NCBI GenBank assembly: GCA_964532065.1
Contig: CAZHHG010000001.1
Span: 1 to 64,000, forward strand
Length of the DNA: 64,000 nucleotides
Direction of reading: 5' to 3'
From: DSXH01 sp964532065
Lineage (GTDB): Bacteria; Bacteroidota; Ignavibacteria; Ignavibacteriales; Melioribacteraceae
Part shown: piece by piece, positions 42,686 to 52,213 of the stretch
Layout: each line of letters opens with the position of its first letter
Position numbering within the stretch: the first letter of the stretch is position 1
Position numbers and translations under genes: made by a program
Notes under the pieces: generated by a model
What the model was told of the DNA's origin: nothing
The model's database searches: none
Seen by the model: the letters and a program-made list of their open reading frames with translations, nothing else

Positions 42686-42764
42686 ACTTACTCTTTTATT
42701 TAACATATTTTTTACCAACTGGCTCAAATATAATAAATTTTAGTTCTGACTGCATTACAAATAA

Positions 42765-42797
42765 TTTGCCATACTCGAACACCCCGATGTATCTTTG
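42765..42797 (+). promoter_or_regulatory. Bacteroidota-type promoter upstream of the aspartase gene
   Basis: TTTG (42765-42768) and TATCTTTG (42790-42797) match the -33 TTTG and -7 TAnnTTTG consensus of the Bacteroidota primary sigma, 21 bases apart. The ATG is 33 bases farther on. Confidence 0.45.
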
Positions 42798-42829
42798 ATA
42801 AACAAAATTTAATCGATTGGGAGTTTTAT

Positions 42830-44698
42830 ATGGATTCCGGACAAATAAGGACTTTTCTGAATAAAATCGAACTTTTTTTTGATCTGAACGATGACGAGAA
42901 AGAATTGCTTACTAAAAATTTTGAGGTAAAGGATTACCTGATCAACTCCCATCTTTTCGTTGAGAATACACAGAGAAAAAATCTCTATATCATTTTTGAC
43001 GGCGAGGTGGAACTATATAAGAAAACCCCTTTCGGAGAAGAGAAACGGTTATCAATTTTTTCTAAGCACGATTTCCTGGGTGAAGGAGCTTTAATAGACG
43101 ACTCGCCTCACTCAACCTCAGCACGCGCTACGTTGAACACAACTGCTCTGGTTTTACCAAGAGAAAAATTTAAGGAGGTTCTTAAAATTGAACCGGACAT
43201 TCCTATAAAGATTTTTTCCAGGATGGCTAAAGTGATTTTCCGCAGAATGCAGTTTGCTAATTCGCGGGTTATTAATCACGGCGCGCAGTATCAGTCCGGC
43301 AGATCCAGAACCGAACACGATCTTCTCGGCGACAGAGAAGTACCCCAGGAGGTTTATTACGGAATTCAGACACTGCGCGGGATGGAAAATTTTAATATAA
43401 GCGGAGTTACAATTTCATTTTATCCTCTTCTGATCGAAGCGCTTGCAGCAGTTAAGATGGCCGCCGCAAAAGCAAATTACGATCTGGGACTACTATCTAA
43501 ACCTATTACCGATTCAATAGTTCAGGCATGCCGTGAAATAATGAGCGGTAAATATCACGGCTATTTTGTAATCGATATGGTTCAGGGCGGCGCGGGTACT
43601 TCGACTAACATGAATGCAAACGAGGTAATCGCTAACCGTGCTCTCGAAATTTTAGGTTACGAAAAAGGGGACTACAAATATTGCCACCCCAACAATCATG
43701 TTAACCTGTCGCAATCTACAAACGACGCATATCCTACCGCGATAAAAATTGCAATTATAAACAGCAATAAAAAACTTGTTGAAGTCCTGGGTAATTTAAT
43801 CGAATCATTTCATAAAAAGGCCAGAGAATTTTCAGGCGTTATTAAAATGGGGAGAACCCAGCTTCAGGACGCGGTGCCGATGACACTCGGACAGGAATTT
43901 GAAGCTTATGCCGTTACACTTGAAGAAGAGATCTCGCGCCTGGAAGAGAATGCCCGACTTTTCCTTGAAGTTAATATGGGTGCAACCGCAATAGGTACAG
44001 GAATTAACTCCGATCCGGATTACGGAAAAAAATGTGTTGAACATCTCCGCGAATCAACAGGGCTAAACGTTGTACTCGCAAGAAACCTTGTAGAAGCGAC
44101 GCAGGATACTGGTGCATTCGTAATTTATTCTTCCGCGGTTAAACGTTTGGCGGTCAAGCTCTCGAAAATCTGCAATGATCTGCGACTGTTATCCTCCGGC
44201 CCCCGCACCGGATTACACGAAATTAATCTTCCCCCGATGCAACCGGGCTCCTCAATTATGCCCGGTAAAGTAAATCCCGTTATTCCCGAGGTGGTTAATC
44301 AAATAGCATTTAAAGTTATAGGGAACGACCTTACCGTTACTCTCGCTGCTGAAGCAGGACAGCTTGAACTGAACGTTATGGAACCTGTAATTGTCCAGAG
44401 TATTTTTGAATCGATTGAAATGCTTAAGAACGGAATGAATACCTTAAAGTATAAATGTATAGACGGAATTACGGCAAACGAAGAACATTGCCTCCAGCTT
44501 GTTCTAAACAGTATCGGACTCATTACTGCACTTAATCCTTACCTGGGATATGAGATGTCTACAAAAATTGCCAAGGAGGCAATGGAACAGAACCGCGGTG
44601 TTTACGAACTTGTACTCGAAAAGAATCTTTTAAGCAAGGATGAACTTGACCGGATTCTCTCTCCCGAGAATATGCTCAAACCTCAAAAGATGAAATAG
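42830..44698 (+). CDS. aspA: Aspartate ammonia-lyase with N-terminal cyclic-nucleotide-binding-like domain
   Basis: A 622-residue fusion. Residues 1 to about 145 form a cNMP-binding-type domain: LFVENTQRKNLYIIFDGEVEL, then FLGEGALIDDSPHSTSARA. The Arg that contacts the cNMP phosphate in CAP is His94 here. Residues about 160-622 are aspartase, which interconverts aspartate and fumarate plus ammonia: HVNLSQSTNDAYPTAIKIA and the flexible signature GSSIMPGKVNP (473-483). QSTNDAYPT favours aspartase over fumarase. Ordinary aspartase is about 470 residues, so the extra domain is real. GGGAG supports the start. Regulation by a small ligand is an inference. Confidence 0.88.
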   Translation: MDSGQIRTFLNKIELFFDLNDDEKELLTKNFEVKDYLINSHLFVENTQRKNLYIIFDGEVELYKKTPFGEEKRLSIFSKHDFLGEGALIDDSPHSTSARATLNTTALVLPREKFKEVLKIEPDIPIKIFSRMAKVIFRRMQFANSRVINHGAQYQSGRSRTEHDLLGDREVPQEVYYGIQTLRGMENFNISGVTISFYPLLIEALAAVKMAAAKANYDLGLLSKPITDSIVQACREIMSGKYHGYFVIDMVQGGAGTSTNMNANEVIANRALEILGYEKGDYKYCHPNNHVNLSQSTNDAYPTAIKIAIINSNKKLVEVLGNLIESFHKKAREFSGVIKMGRTQLQDAVPMTLGQEFEAYAVTLEEEISRLEENARLFLEVNMGATAIGTGINSDPDYGKKCVEHLRESTGLNVVLARNLVEATQDTGAFVIYSSAVKRLAVKLSKICNDLRLLSSGPRTGLHEINLPPMQPGSSIMPGKVNPVIPEVVNQIAFKVIGNDLTVTLAAEAGQLELNVMEPVIVQSIFESIEMLKNGMNTLKYKCIDGITANEEHCLQLVLNSIGLITALNPYLGYEMSTKIAKEAMEQNRGVYELVLEKNLLSKDELDRILSPENMLKPQKMK

Positions 44699-44703
44699 TT
44701 TTT

Positions 44704-45846
44704 TTAATTACTCATCAGATTTGAAAAGAAGCGCATATTCTTAGAAGATGAATTGCTAATAATTATTTTAATTACGGCTGTAAGGGGCACCGAAAGGAAC
44801 ATACCGATTATGCCCCATATGTAACCCCAGAGCATCAGCGAAAAAAGTATAACAAGCGGATTTAAACCGAGTCGGTCCCCGAATATCTTCGGTTCAATAA
44901 TGTTCCCTATTATATTCTGAATAAGTATAAGAGTCGCCATAACTAGAAGAGCATATCCGAAAGATTCATATTGTAGCAGCGTCATCAACGTGATAAACAT
45001 TACAGCTATTACAGAACCGATGTTGGGAATAAAATTTAACAGGATCGTGAGAACCGCCCATATAATAAAGAATTCAACGCCGAACAACCATGTAACGGTT
45101 CCAACGATTACTCCGAGAAATAGACTTATCACGAATTTTGTGATTATATATTTCTGGACTTTCTCGGTTATATCTTTGAATGTTTTCTGGAGCTTCGATT
45201 CCCGTTGAATAGTCATCGTAGCAAGATCTTCATCATATGTAGAATACTGTTCCGACTCAGATTCTTTACTGTGTAATTCTTTCTTTAATTTCTTAAGCGA
45301 GGTTTTAACTCCCTTTTCAACATATCGAACCCTGATTGCCTCAACAATTCTGTCGTGCCCGCTGCTTATAAAGATAAAGAAGAAGAGTATTAAGAATATA
45401 TATGTAACAACATCAAGTGTTGAGGAAAAAACACCTCCGGCCAACCCTGTAAGATCGGATGAACTGATAAAATTGAATAAATTAAAATCACTAAGAGTTT
45501 TTTCTTCAATTCCTATTGAACCGGCTGCCTGCACTATCAAATTGTTCAGTTTAACTTCAAACAGAGGAAGCTTTTTTCCAAACTCAATAAATGCATCTAC
45601 TACAAGTTTCGATGCAATCCAGATAAATCCAATTGATATAAGAATGTTTATAAATATAGAAATGCCGTGCGGAATCCTGATTTTTAATAAAAGTTTGTTT
45701 AGAGGCTCGAATAGAAAAAAGAGGAAATAGGCAATAACAAGAGGGAGAAAAATATGCTGAAGCTCCCTAAGGACAAATAGAATAATAATAATTCCAAGGA
45801 CCGAAATAAAAAATTTAATTACAGGATCTGTTCCGGTCTTTTTCAT
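44704..45846 (-). CDS. AI-2E family transporter (PF01594)
   Basis: A 380-residue membrane protein with about eight hydrophobic segments. A long hydrophilic loop lies near 205-225 (KKLKKELHSKESESEQYSTYDED), and the second half contains the family region GVEFFIIWAVLTILLNFIPNIGS. Family members carry small molecules or ions (AI-2 export in one case); the substrate here is unknown. It converges on the aspartase gene, with 5 bp between stops, so one transcript likely interferes with or terminates by the other's tail. It diverges from the GH13 lipoprotein gene. Confidence 0.85.
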   Translation of the reverse strand: MKKTGTDPVIKFFISVLGIIIILFVLRELQHIFLPLVIAYFLFFLFEPLNKLLLKIRIPHGISIFINILISIGFIWIASKLVVDAFIEFGKKLPLFEVKLNNLIVQAAGSIGIEEKTLSDFNLFNFISSSDLTGLAGGVFSSTLDVVTYIFLILFFFIFISSGHDRIVEAIRVRYVEKGVKTSLKKLKKELHSKESESEQYSTYDEDLATMTIQRESKLQKTFKDITEKVQKYIITKFVISLFLGVIVGTVTWLFGVEFFIIWAVLTILLNFIPNIGSVIAVMFITLMTLLQYESFGYALLVMATLILIQNIIGNIIEPKIFGDRLGLNPLVILFSLMLWGYIWGIIGMFLSVPLTAVIKIIISNSSSKNMRFFSNLMSN

Positions 45847-45953
45847 ATCTATACCCTCTTTGGTAACTTAAAATAATCAAAAAATGAGATTTTTCTATAG
45901 ATTAAATTTCTTAAATTAAAGTCCGGATAAGTCAGCTAACACTATAGCGGGGT

Positions 45954-47327
45954 ATGTGCTTGAAAAAAAATGTTCGTTTAACACTATTTCTTCTCTTCTC
46001 ATTTTCCTTATTTATTTCTCAGGGCTGTGAAAATCACGAAAGTCCCAACCTATTAGATGAACCGGTAACTTTCCAGCCGCCGGACTGGAGTTATAACGCG
46101 ACAATATATGAAGTAAACGTGCGACAATACACTAAAGAAGGAACATTCAAAGCTTTTGCCGATCATCTTCCAAGATTAAAGGAGATGGGAGTTGATATAC
46201 TCTGGTTTATGCCCGTTCATCCGATTGGAGTTAAGAACAGGAAAGGAAGTCTCGGCAGTTATTATTCAGTACAAAATTTTAAAGATGTTAATCCGGAATT
46301 CGGAACCCTTCAGGATTTCAAATCCTTAGTTGAAAGTGCTCATCAGCTCGGTATGTATGTTATTCTAGACTGGGTTGCAAACCATACTTCCTGGGACAAT
46401 GTTTGGGTTGAATCTAATCCTGAATTTTACACACGAGATAATCAAGGCAACTTTGTTTCCCCATTTGACTGGACAGATGTAATAGACCTTAATTATGAAA
46501 ATAAAGAACTCTGGAACAGCATGCGCGACGCGATGAAATTCTGGGTTGATGAATACGATATTGACGGCTTCAGGTGCGATGTAGCCGCGATGGTTCCTCT
46601 CGAATTCTGGAAGTGGCTTCGTCCCCAACTTGAAACTAATAAGCCGCTTTTTATGCTTGCAGAGGCTCATGAACCTGAACTTCACAATGCATTCGATATG
46701 ACTTATAACTGGCAGCTGAAAGATCTATTCGTGGGAATTGCCGAGGGTAGGAAGAGCGGAGCCGATCTGCACCGGTATTTTTCAGAGGAAAAAACTACCT
46801 ATCCTTCCGGTTCTTTCCGGATGACCTTCACAACAAACCACGATGAAAACTCATGGCATGGGACAGATAATGAGAGATTCGGCGATTTTGCAAAGCAATT
46901 TGCGGTAATTTCCTGCCTGGTAAATGGCATGCCTCTTGTATACTCGGGAATGGAGGGGGGCTTGAACAAGAGACTCGCTTTCTTTGAAAAAGATCCGATC
47001 GAATGGAAAACAAGCGAGTATAGTTCAATCTATTCCAAACTTTTCGAATTAAAAAAAGAAAATAAAGCTCTCTGGAACGGAATGAAGGGAGGTGAAATGC
47101 TGGCGGTCGATTCAGATGACCCTGACATTTTTGCGTTTATTAGAAATAAGGATGAGAACAAAGTATTTGCCCTCTTCAATTTATCCGGGAATCAAAAGAA
47201 AATTAATATAAGTAATGATCTAATTAAAGGTGAGTATAATAATCTGTTTACCGGTGAAAGCAAGACAATTGAACGGGAATTGATCTTAACAGTTGAACCG
47301 TATTCATATTTAGTCTTATACCGGTAA
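45954..47327 (+). CDS. Lipoprotein alpha-amylase family glycoside hydrolase (GH13)
   Basis: A 457-residue GH13 enzyme of the outer envelope. The signal peptide ends in SQGC with Cys25 as the likely lipidated residue, although the box is atypical. Catalytic residues are the nucleophile Asp209 (GFRCDVA), acid/base Glu237 (LAEAHEP), and Asp297 (TTNHDENS). DILWFMPVHPIG and ILDWVANHTSWDN are the conserved regions I and II. A small C-terminal beta domain follows. It should cleave alpha-1,4 glucans such as maltodextrins at the cell surface or in the periplasm. It lies 27 bp before the histidine kinase gene. Confidence 0.9.
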   Translation: MCLKKNVRLTLFLLFSFSLFISQGCENHESPNLLDEPVTFQPPDWSYNATIYEVNVRQYTKEGTFKAFADHLPRLKEMGVDILWFMPVHPIGVKNRKGSLGSYYSVQNFKDVNPEFGTLQDFKSLVESAHQLGMYVILDWVANHTSWDNVWVESNPEFYTRDNQGNFVSPFDWTDVIDLNYENKELWNSMRDAMKFWVDEYDIDGFRCDVAAMVPLEFWKWLRPQLETNKPLFMLAEAHEPELHNAFDMTYNWQLKDLFVGIAEGRKSGADLHRYFSEEKTTYPSGSFRMTFTTNHDENSWHGTDNERFGDFAKQFAVISCLVNGMPLVYSGMEGGLNKRLAFFEKDPIEWKTSEYSSIYSKLFELKKENKALWNGMKGGEMLAVDSDDPDIFAFIRNKDENKVFALFNLSGNQKKINISNDLIKGEYNNLFTGESKTIERELILTVEPYSYLVLYR

Positions 47328-47354
47328 TTTATCGAAATCGGAAAATTATTCTGA

Positions 47355-49898
47355 ATGGGTCATCGAAGTAAAATCGGCAAAACATCAAAAGGATTATATT
47401 TTTTCATCCTTATTGCGGGAGTCCTGGTATCCGTTGCGGTTCTCTATATTATGCTTCTGGGATTCAGGATAAATTTTATTTTCAGCAACCTTATCGATTC
47501 GGCCACAAAAGTGAAGTTAAGCGTTGCCAATGCTAAGTTTGAATTCTTTAACAGTTCAATTGACACAACAAACACATCTCTGATAAACGCCTGGGAACAC
47601 CTCAGTTTTGCCGAACTCTATGCCGGAAAGCTGCTTGAACAGAGGGATCAGATGGCAATAATTGCTCTACCGGTTTCCAACAAAGATATTCAGGTGAAAG
47701 TACAGAAACTTCAAACCAATCTGCTTGAGTACAGAGGGGTTTCAAGTTCGCTCTTAAAAAGTAAAATAAAATCCGATCCTAAAGCAGAACATCTTTTTAA
47801 AAATATAGTTGTCATCTCGGACGATATCGAGAATGATGTACGCAATCTTCTCAATTCCGAAATTCAGATTTTCAGAATTTCATTATTCGGGCTCATCGGT
47901 TTTTGCGTAGTGCTACCGTTTGTAACGGTATTTATTTTTTATCGTTCTGAGAAACAGCGCAATGCCTTTATTAAACAGATTGAAACAGCAAGTATTACGC
48001 TCGAAAAAGGTCTCCATAAAAAAACCCGGGTTGAAGAAGAACTTCAGGAAACGCAGCGCCAGCTGACGACACTAATCCAGAATCTTCCCGGTATGGTTTA
48101 CAGATGCAAATATGATGCGGAATGGACAATGGAATTTGTTAGCGATAAATCCTATCAGATTACCGGATACAAACCTGCAGATCTAATCGACAACCGGACA
48201 GTCTCATATTATGAATTAATTCATCAGCAGGAGAGGGTCAAAATATGGGATCAGATCCAGAAAGCTGTTGAGCAGAGAAAGACATACCAGCTGGTATATA
48301 GAATTACAACCGCCTCAGGATACGAAAAATGGGTCTGGGAGGAAGGTGTGGGTATCTTTTCCGATGAGGATGAACTGGTAGCACTGGAAGGTTTTATAAC
48401 CGATATTACAGAACAGAAAATTGTTGAGGATCAGCTTCAACTACAGAGTAATGCTCTGGAGGCTGCAGCAAACGGAATCGTAATTACAGATAAAAATACT
48501 AATCTCATTTGGGCTAACAGCGCCTTCTGGAATCTGACCGGTTATGCACTCAGCGATTTTTCCGACGGACGAATTAACGTCTTTAAATCCGACCAGCACG
48601 ATCTCTCTTATTACGAACATATGTGGGATACAATTAAGAACGGGGATATCTGGCGCGGCGAGATGATAAATAAGAAGAAAGACGGTTCGGTCTATTTCGA
48701 GGAAATGACAATTACTCCGATCCGTAATTCTTTACATGAAATAATTTATTACGTTGCAATTAAACAGGATATTACCGAACGTAAAAAGTCTGAAGAAGCC
48801 CTGCGGGAAAATGAGTTCCGGTTCAGAGGTCTCTTCGAAAACGCTACGGTGGGAATTTACAGAACATCACTGGCAGGTAAGATTTTAATGGCAAATCCGA
48901 CGCTGCTAAGAATTCTAGGTTACGATTCGCTAGATGAAATTTCTAAAATTGACGCCAGAGATTCATACGCCGATCCCAACACGAGATCTGTTTTTATAAA
49001 AGAACTGAACCTGAAAAACAAAGTTGTGGGCTTTGAATCAAAATGGAAGAAAAAGGACGGAACAATTATTTATGTAAGAGAGAGTGCGCGCCTGGTGAAG
49101 GATGAAGATGATAAACCTCTTTACTATGAGGGAACCGTTGAAGATATAACGGATAAGAAGATTGCCGAAGAACAGCTGATAAGCGCAAAGGAACGTGCCG
49201 AACAATCGGACCGGCTCAAATCCGAATTTCTTGCCCAGATGTCGCACGAAATAAGAACACCCTTAAATGTTATTCTCAGCTTTACGAGCATGATGAAGGA
49301 TGAGCTGCAGGACCAGGTTGATGAGGATCTGAAAAAAGGATTCGATGTTATCGACGAAGAAGGAAAGAGAATTATGCGTACGATTGAATTGATTATTAAT
49401 ATGTCCGAACTTCAAACCGGCTCATACAATTTCAGAGCAAAGGAATTCGATATCCATAAGGATATTATAAACAAGCATTACGATGCTTATCTCCCGGTTG
49501 CAAAGCAGAAAAAAATTGCGTTCAATGTTGTCGCAAATACGGATAAGACTATGGTGACGGCTGACGAATACTCTACCAACCAGATCTTCTACCACCTGAT
49601 TGATAATGCAATAAAATATACTCAGACCGGCAAGGTTGAAATCAGCCTTGAGCTTGATCCCAGAAATAACCTCTATGTTGATGTCTCCGATACAGGAATA
49701 GGAATTTCCGAAGAATATATGGGAATGTTATTTACTCCGTTTACCCGTGAAGAAAAAGGATATACAAGAAATTACGAAGGAAACGGTCTGGGTCTCGCAC
49801 TCGTAAAAAAATACTGCGAATTGAATCATGCGGAAATTAAAGTTACAAGTCGCAAAGGAAAAGGATCTGTATTTAGAGTTACCTTCCAGAAAAAATAA
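47355..49898 (+). CDS. Membrane sensor histidine kinase with three PAS domains
   Basis: An 847-residue kinase. Membrane helices lie at about 14-37 and 175-196, enclosing a periplasmic helical sensor of about 135 residues. A coiled coil leads to three PAS domains (about 230-350, 365-480 and 485-605, the last two with PAC-type ends VAIKQDITERK and GTVEDITDKK). The HisKA domain has His631 in FLAQMSHEIRTPL, and the HATPase domain has VSDTGIGIS and GNGLGLALVKKYCEL. All catalytic residues are intact. No response regulator gene is adjacent, so its partner is elsewhere. It follows the GH13 gene closely, so a link to sugar sensing is possible but unproven. Confidence 0.92.
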   Translation: MGHRSKIGKTSKGLYFFILIAGVLVSVAVLYIMLLGFRINFIFSNLIDSATKVKLSVANAKFEFFNSSIDTTNTSLINAWEHLSFAELYAGKLLEQRDQMAIIALPVSNKDIQVKVQKLQTNLLEYRGVSSSLLKSKIKSDPKAEHLFKNIVVISDDIENDVRNLLNSEIQIFRISLFGLIGFCVVLPFVTVFIFYRSEKQRNAFIKQIETASITLEKGLHKKTRVEEELQETQRQLTTLIQNLPGMVYRCKYDAEWTMEFVSDKSYQITGYKPADLIDNRTVSYYELIHQQERVKIWDQIQKAVEQRKTYQLVYRITTASGYEKWVWEEGVGIFSDEDELVALEGFITDITEQKIVEDQLQLQSNALEAAANGIVITDKNTNLIWANSAFWNLTGYALSDFSDGRINVFKSDQHDLSYYEHMWDTIKNGDIWRGEMINKKKDGSVYFEEMTITPIRNSLHEIIYYVAIKQDITERKKSEEALRENEFRFRGLFENATVGIYRTSLAGKILMANPTLLRILGYDSLDEISKIDARDSYADPNTRSVFIKELNLKNKVVGFESKWKKKDGTIIYVRESARLVKDEDDKPLYYEGTVEDITDKKIAEEQLISAKERAEQSDRLKSEFLAQMSHEIRTPLNVILSFTSMMKDELQDQVDEDLKKGFDVIDEEGKRIMRTIELIINMSELQTGSYNFRAKEFDIHKDIINKHYDAYLPVAKQKKIAFNVVANTDKTMVTADEYSTNQIFYHLIDNAIKYTQTGKVEISLELDPRNNLYVDVSDTGIGISEEYMGMLFTPFTREEKGYTRNYEGNGLGLALVKKYCELNHAEIKVTSRKGKGSVFRVTFQKK

Positions 49899-49908
49899 CC
49901 GTTAAGCA

Positions 49909-50475
49909 ATGAAATTAAAAATTCTTCCGTTAACCGGAAGCAGATGGAATGATTTTGAAATTCTATTCGGACTCAATGGAGCCTGCGGAGGATGCTGGTG
50001 TATGTGGTGGCGTATTAAGAGATCCGAATTCAACAGATCCAAAGGCAGCGGCAATAAAAGAAAGATGAAAAAAATTGTGGAGGCCGGAACCGTTCCCGGA
50101 CTTCTTGTTTACTGCGGTAATAAAATTATCGGATGGTGTTCTTTAGCCCCGCGTGAGGAATTCCCTGTTCTGGCTAATTCAAGAATTCTAAAACCTGTTG
50201 ATGACTTAAAGGTCTGGTCGATTGTCTGTTTTTTTATCGATAAAGATTTCCGCGGTAAAGGAATTTTAACTGAAGTTATAAAAAAAGTAATTGAATATGC
50301 GCGGAAGAAAAAAGTCGGAATTCTTGAAAGCTACCCGGTCGAACCTAAAAAAGGGAATATCCCTTCAGTATTTGCATGGACCGGATTTGCATCGGCTTTC
50401 AGAAAAGCCGGATTTATAGAATGCGCCCGGAGATCTGAAACCCGGCCAATTATGAGATATTTTATTCAACAATAA
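49909..50475 (+). CDS. GNAT family N-acetyltransferase
   Basis: A 188-residue acetyltransferase. It begins with an unusual cysteine/tryptophan cluster, GACGGCWCMWWRIK (about 23-36), as found in a GNAT subgroup. VWSIVCFFIDKDFRGKGILT contains the acetyl-CoA pyrophosphate loop (R-G-K-G). FRKAGFIECARR is the C-terminal strand-helix. Substrate unknown. It begins 11 bases after the kinase stop and 11 bases before the thioredoxin-like gene, with no strong ribosome binding site for the start. Confidence 0.85.
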   Translation: MKLKILPLTGSRWNDFEILFGLNGACGGCWCMWWRIKRSEFNRSKGSGNKRKMKKIVEAGTVPGLLVYCGNKIIGWCSLAPREEFPVLANSRILKPVDDLKVWSIVCFFIDKDFRGKGILTEVIKKVIEYARKKKVGILESYPVEPKKGNIPSVFAWTGFASAFRKAGFIECARRSETRPIMRYFIQQ

Positions 50476-50485
50476 TGGATAAAAA

Positions 50486-51004
50486 ATGAGAACTAAAATC
50501 GTCTTTTCTATTCTACTTTTATTCGCCTCAACATTCGTGACCGCCCAGGATGATATTGAGAAATCGACACTTCTTAAAAAAGGAGATCGGATGCCTGCCT
50601 TCACGGCAGAAGCTTTATCGGGTGAATCCGTCTCTTCCGGAAAACTTACCGGTAAGGTTATTCTAATCAACTTCTGGGCTACCTGGTGTGGGCCGTGCCG
50701 TGCTGAGTTTCCGCACCTTCAAAAAGATATTTACGATTCTATTAAGGATCCCGATTTTCTTGTTATGGCAATTTCCCGCGGTGAAGTAGCCGATACTGTC
50801 AGGAAATTTATCGACAGGAATAAATATACCTTCCCTATTTATGTTGATAAAGAAGCCAAAGTTTATAATCTCTTCGCGAATAAATACATACCACGTAATT
50901 TTGTTATAGGCAAAGACGGAAAGATCAAATGGGTTTCAACGGGATTTCAAAAAGAAGAATTCTATGAAATGGTTGGATTGATTAAGGAAGAATTAAAAAA
51001 ATAA
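50486..51004 (+). CDS. TlpA/ResA-like secreted thioredoxin-fold protein
   Basis: A 172-residue periplasmic thiol-disulfide oxidoreductase. A signal peptide (KIVFSILLLFASTFVTAQ) precedes a redoxin domain with the active site WATWCGPCRAEF (Cys68 and Cys71) and the cis-proline region YIPRNFVIGKDGKIKW. It probably reduces disulfides of exported proteins or heme-binding apocytochromes. It is the last gene of the + strand run before a hairpin at 51016-51047. Confidence 0.92.
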   Translation: MRTKIVFSILLLFASTFVTAQDDIEKSTLLKKGDRMPAFTAEALSGESVSSGKLTGKVILINFWATWCGPCRAEFPHLQKDIYDSIKDPDFLVMAISRGEVADTVRKFIDRNKYTFPIYVDKEAKVYNLFANKYIPRNFVIGKDGKIKWVSTGFQKEEFYEMVGLIKEELKK

Positions 51005-51015
51005 ATCTGACAGAA

Positions 51016-51047
51016 GGATCTTCAGCCGGAAAGCAGGTTGAAGATCC
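51016..51047. terminator. Hairpin between converging genes
   Basis: GGATCTTCA (51016-51024) pairs with TGAAGATCC (51039-51047), 9 bp with a 14-base loop. GGATTTATTCTGT follows, which is a weak T tail. It probably limits read-through between the thioredoxin-like gene and the converging lipoprotein gene. Confidence 0.5.
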
Positions 51048-51060
51048 GGATTTATTCTGT

Positions 51061-52206
51061 CTACTTCATTATTAAGTAGTGGAATATCTCATCATTGTTC
51101 ACAACAGCGATCCCTTTGTTTATCAGGTTCCTGCCCGTCTTTTCAGCAATAATATTATAGATCCAGAAAACCCATTCCCGGAAATTGACTTCCTCTTTGT
51201 ATTTTGATTGTAAATATTCTTTTACAAAAATCGGCCGCTGTTTATCTAGATAACCAACCAATGATTCGGAGATGATTCCGGCGATCTCAAAAAGTCTTAT
51301 ATTATCCTGACTCGAAATAAATTGCAGTTTCAGCTGACTATTCCTTAGGATTCCGTATTTATTCAATCCGGCCGAATAAGATGGATTTGCCGTGGATAGT
51401 TCGCCGTTATAAAACCGGACCAGGTCACCGAGCAGTTCTTTTTTGAAATCCAGCGGATCCGCAGATTGTTTCATACCGAAATCTCTGATCAATTGATCCG
51501 CACCCGCATCGAACAGATTATTTTCCTGACTCATCATTCCAAAGCTGCAAAAATAGTATCCATTCAATTCAATAGATCTGTTTACTGCCCATTTATTTAT
51601 TCCAGTATTATCGGAATTAGCCTGGCGCAGGAATAAATAATACCTGTCCGTTATTCTCTGTGTTGGTTCCGCCCGTATAAATCTCTCTTCAATATTTTTA
51701 ATCTGCCATTTCGCCAGCATAACGTTATAGAGTATGAAGAAAGAGGCCTCTTCGAAAGAAAGATTGGAAAACGAATCAATCCGGTCAAAAGATTTTTTAA
51801 TTAACGGAAGTTGTTCAATTATTATTGAGGCAATATCCTCACTCATGCCGGTAGTAAACCTGTCAATAACAATTTCGTCTTCGTTTCCGGCTACCATGCA
51901 TGCCGGTATAAAGTTACCGTCATCTTTCCGCTTAATTAATCCCTCCGCAAACAGAGAATTTATCAGCTGATCGAATTCTGTTTTTCCGATACGAAGATTT
52001 TCTAAAATTGATTCTTCATCAATCCTGTTGTGGAGAAGAATAAGCAGTTGGGCAGTTTTCTTATTTTCCATAAATACTGATGGAAGTTCCTTCTGAGGGT
52101 ATACTTCAATTGCAGTTTTGCCTTTAAGCAGTTCTGAAAGATCCTTCTTCGAAGTACACGAGACAAGGATTAAAAGAAAAACTAAGGCGGCAGTAATTCT
52201 TTTCAT
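51061..52206 (-). CDS. Lipoprotein of unknown function
   Basis: A 381-residue protein with a lipoprotein signal (MKRITAALVFLLILVSC; Cys17 in LVSC). Residues about 50-110 read like a winged-helix domain (LLILLHNRIDEESILENLRIG, then LFAEGLIKRKDDGNFIPA), which is odd for an exported protein. The rest is mostly helical with WQIKNIEERF and FREWVFWIYNIIAE stretches. I do not recognise the family. It precedes, by 7 bp, the end of the O-methyltransferase gene on the same strand, so the two are probably cotranscribed. Confidence 0.7.
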   Translation of the reverse strand: MKRITAALVFLLILVSCTSKKDLSELLKGKTAIEVYPQKELPSVFMENKKTAQLLILLHNRIDEESILENLRIGKTEFDQLINSLFAEGLIKRKDDGNFIPACMVAGNEDEIVIDRFTTGMSEDIASIIIEQLPLIKKSFDRIDSFSNLSFEEASFFILYNVMLAKWQIKNIEERFIRAEPTQRITDRYYLFLRQANSDNTGINKWAVNRSIELNGYYFCSFGMMSQENNLFDAGADQLIRDFGMKQSADPLDFKKELLGDLVRFYNGELSTANPSYSAGLNKYGILRNSQLKLQFISSQDNIRLFEIAGIISESLVGYLDKQRPIFVKEYLQSKYKEEVNFREWVFWIYNIIAEKTGRNLINKGIAVVNNDEIFHYLIMK

Positions 52207-52213
52207 TTTTTTC

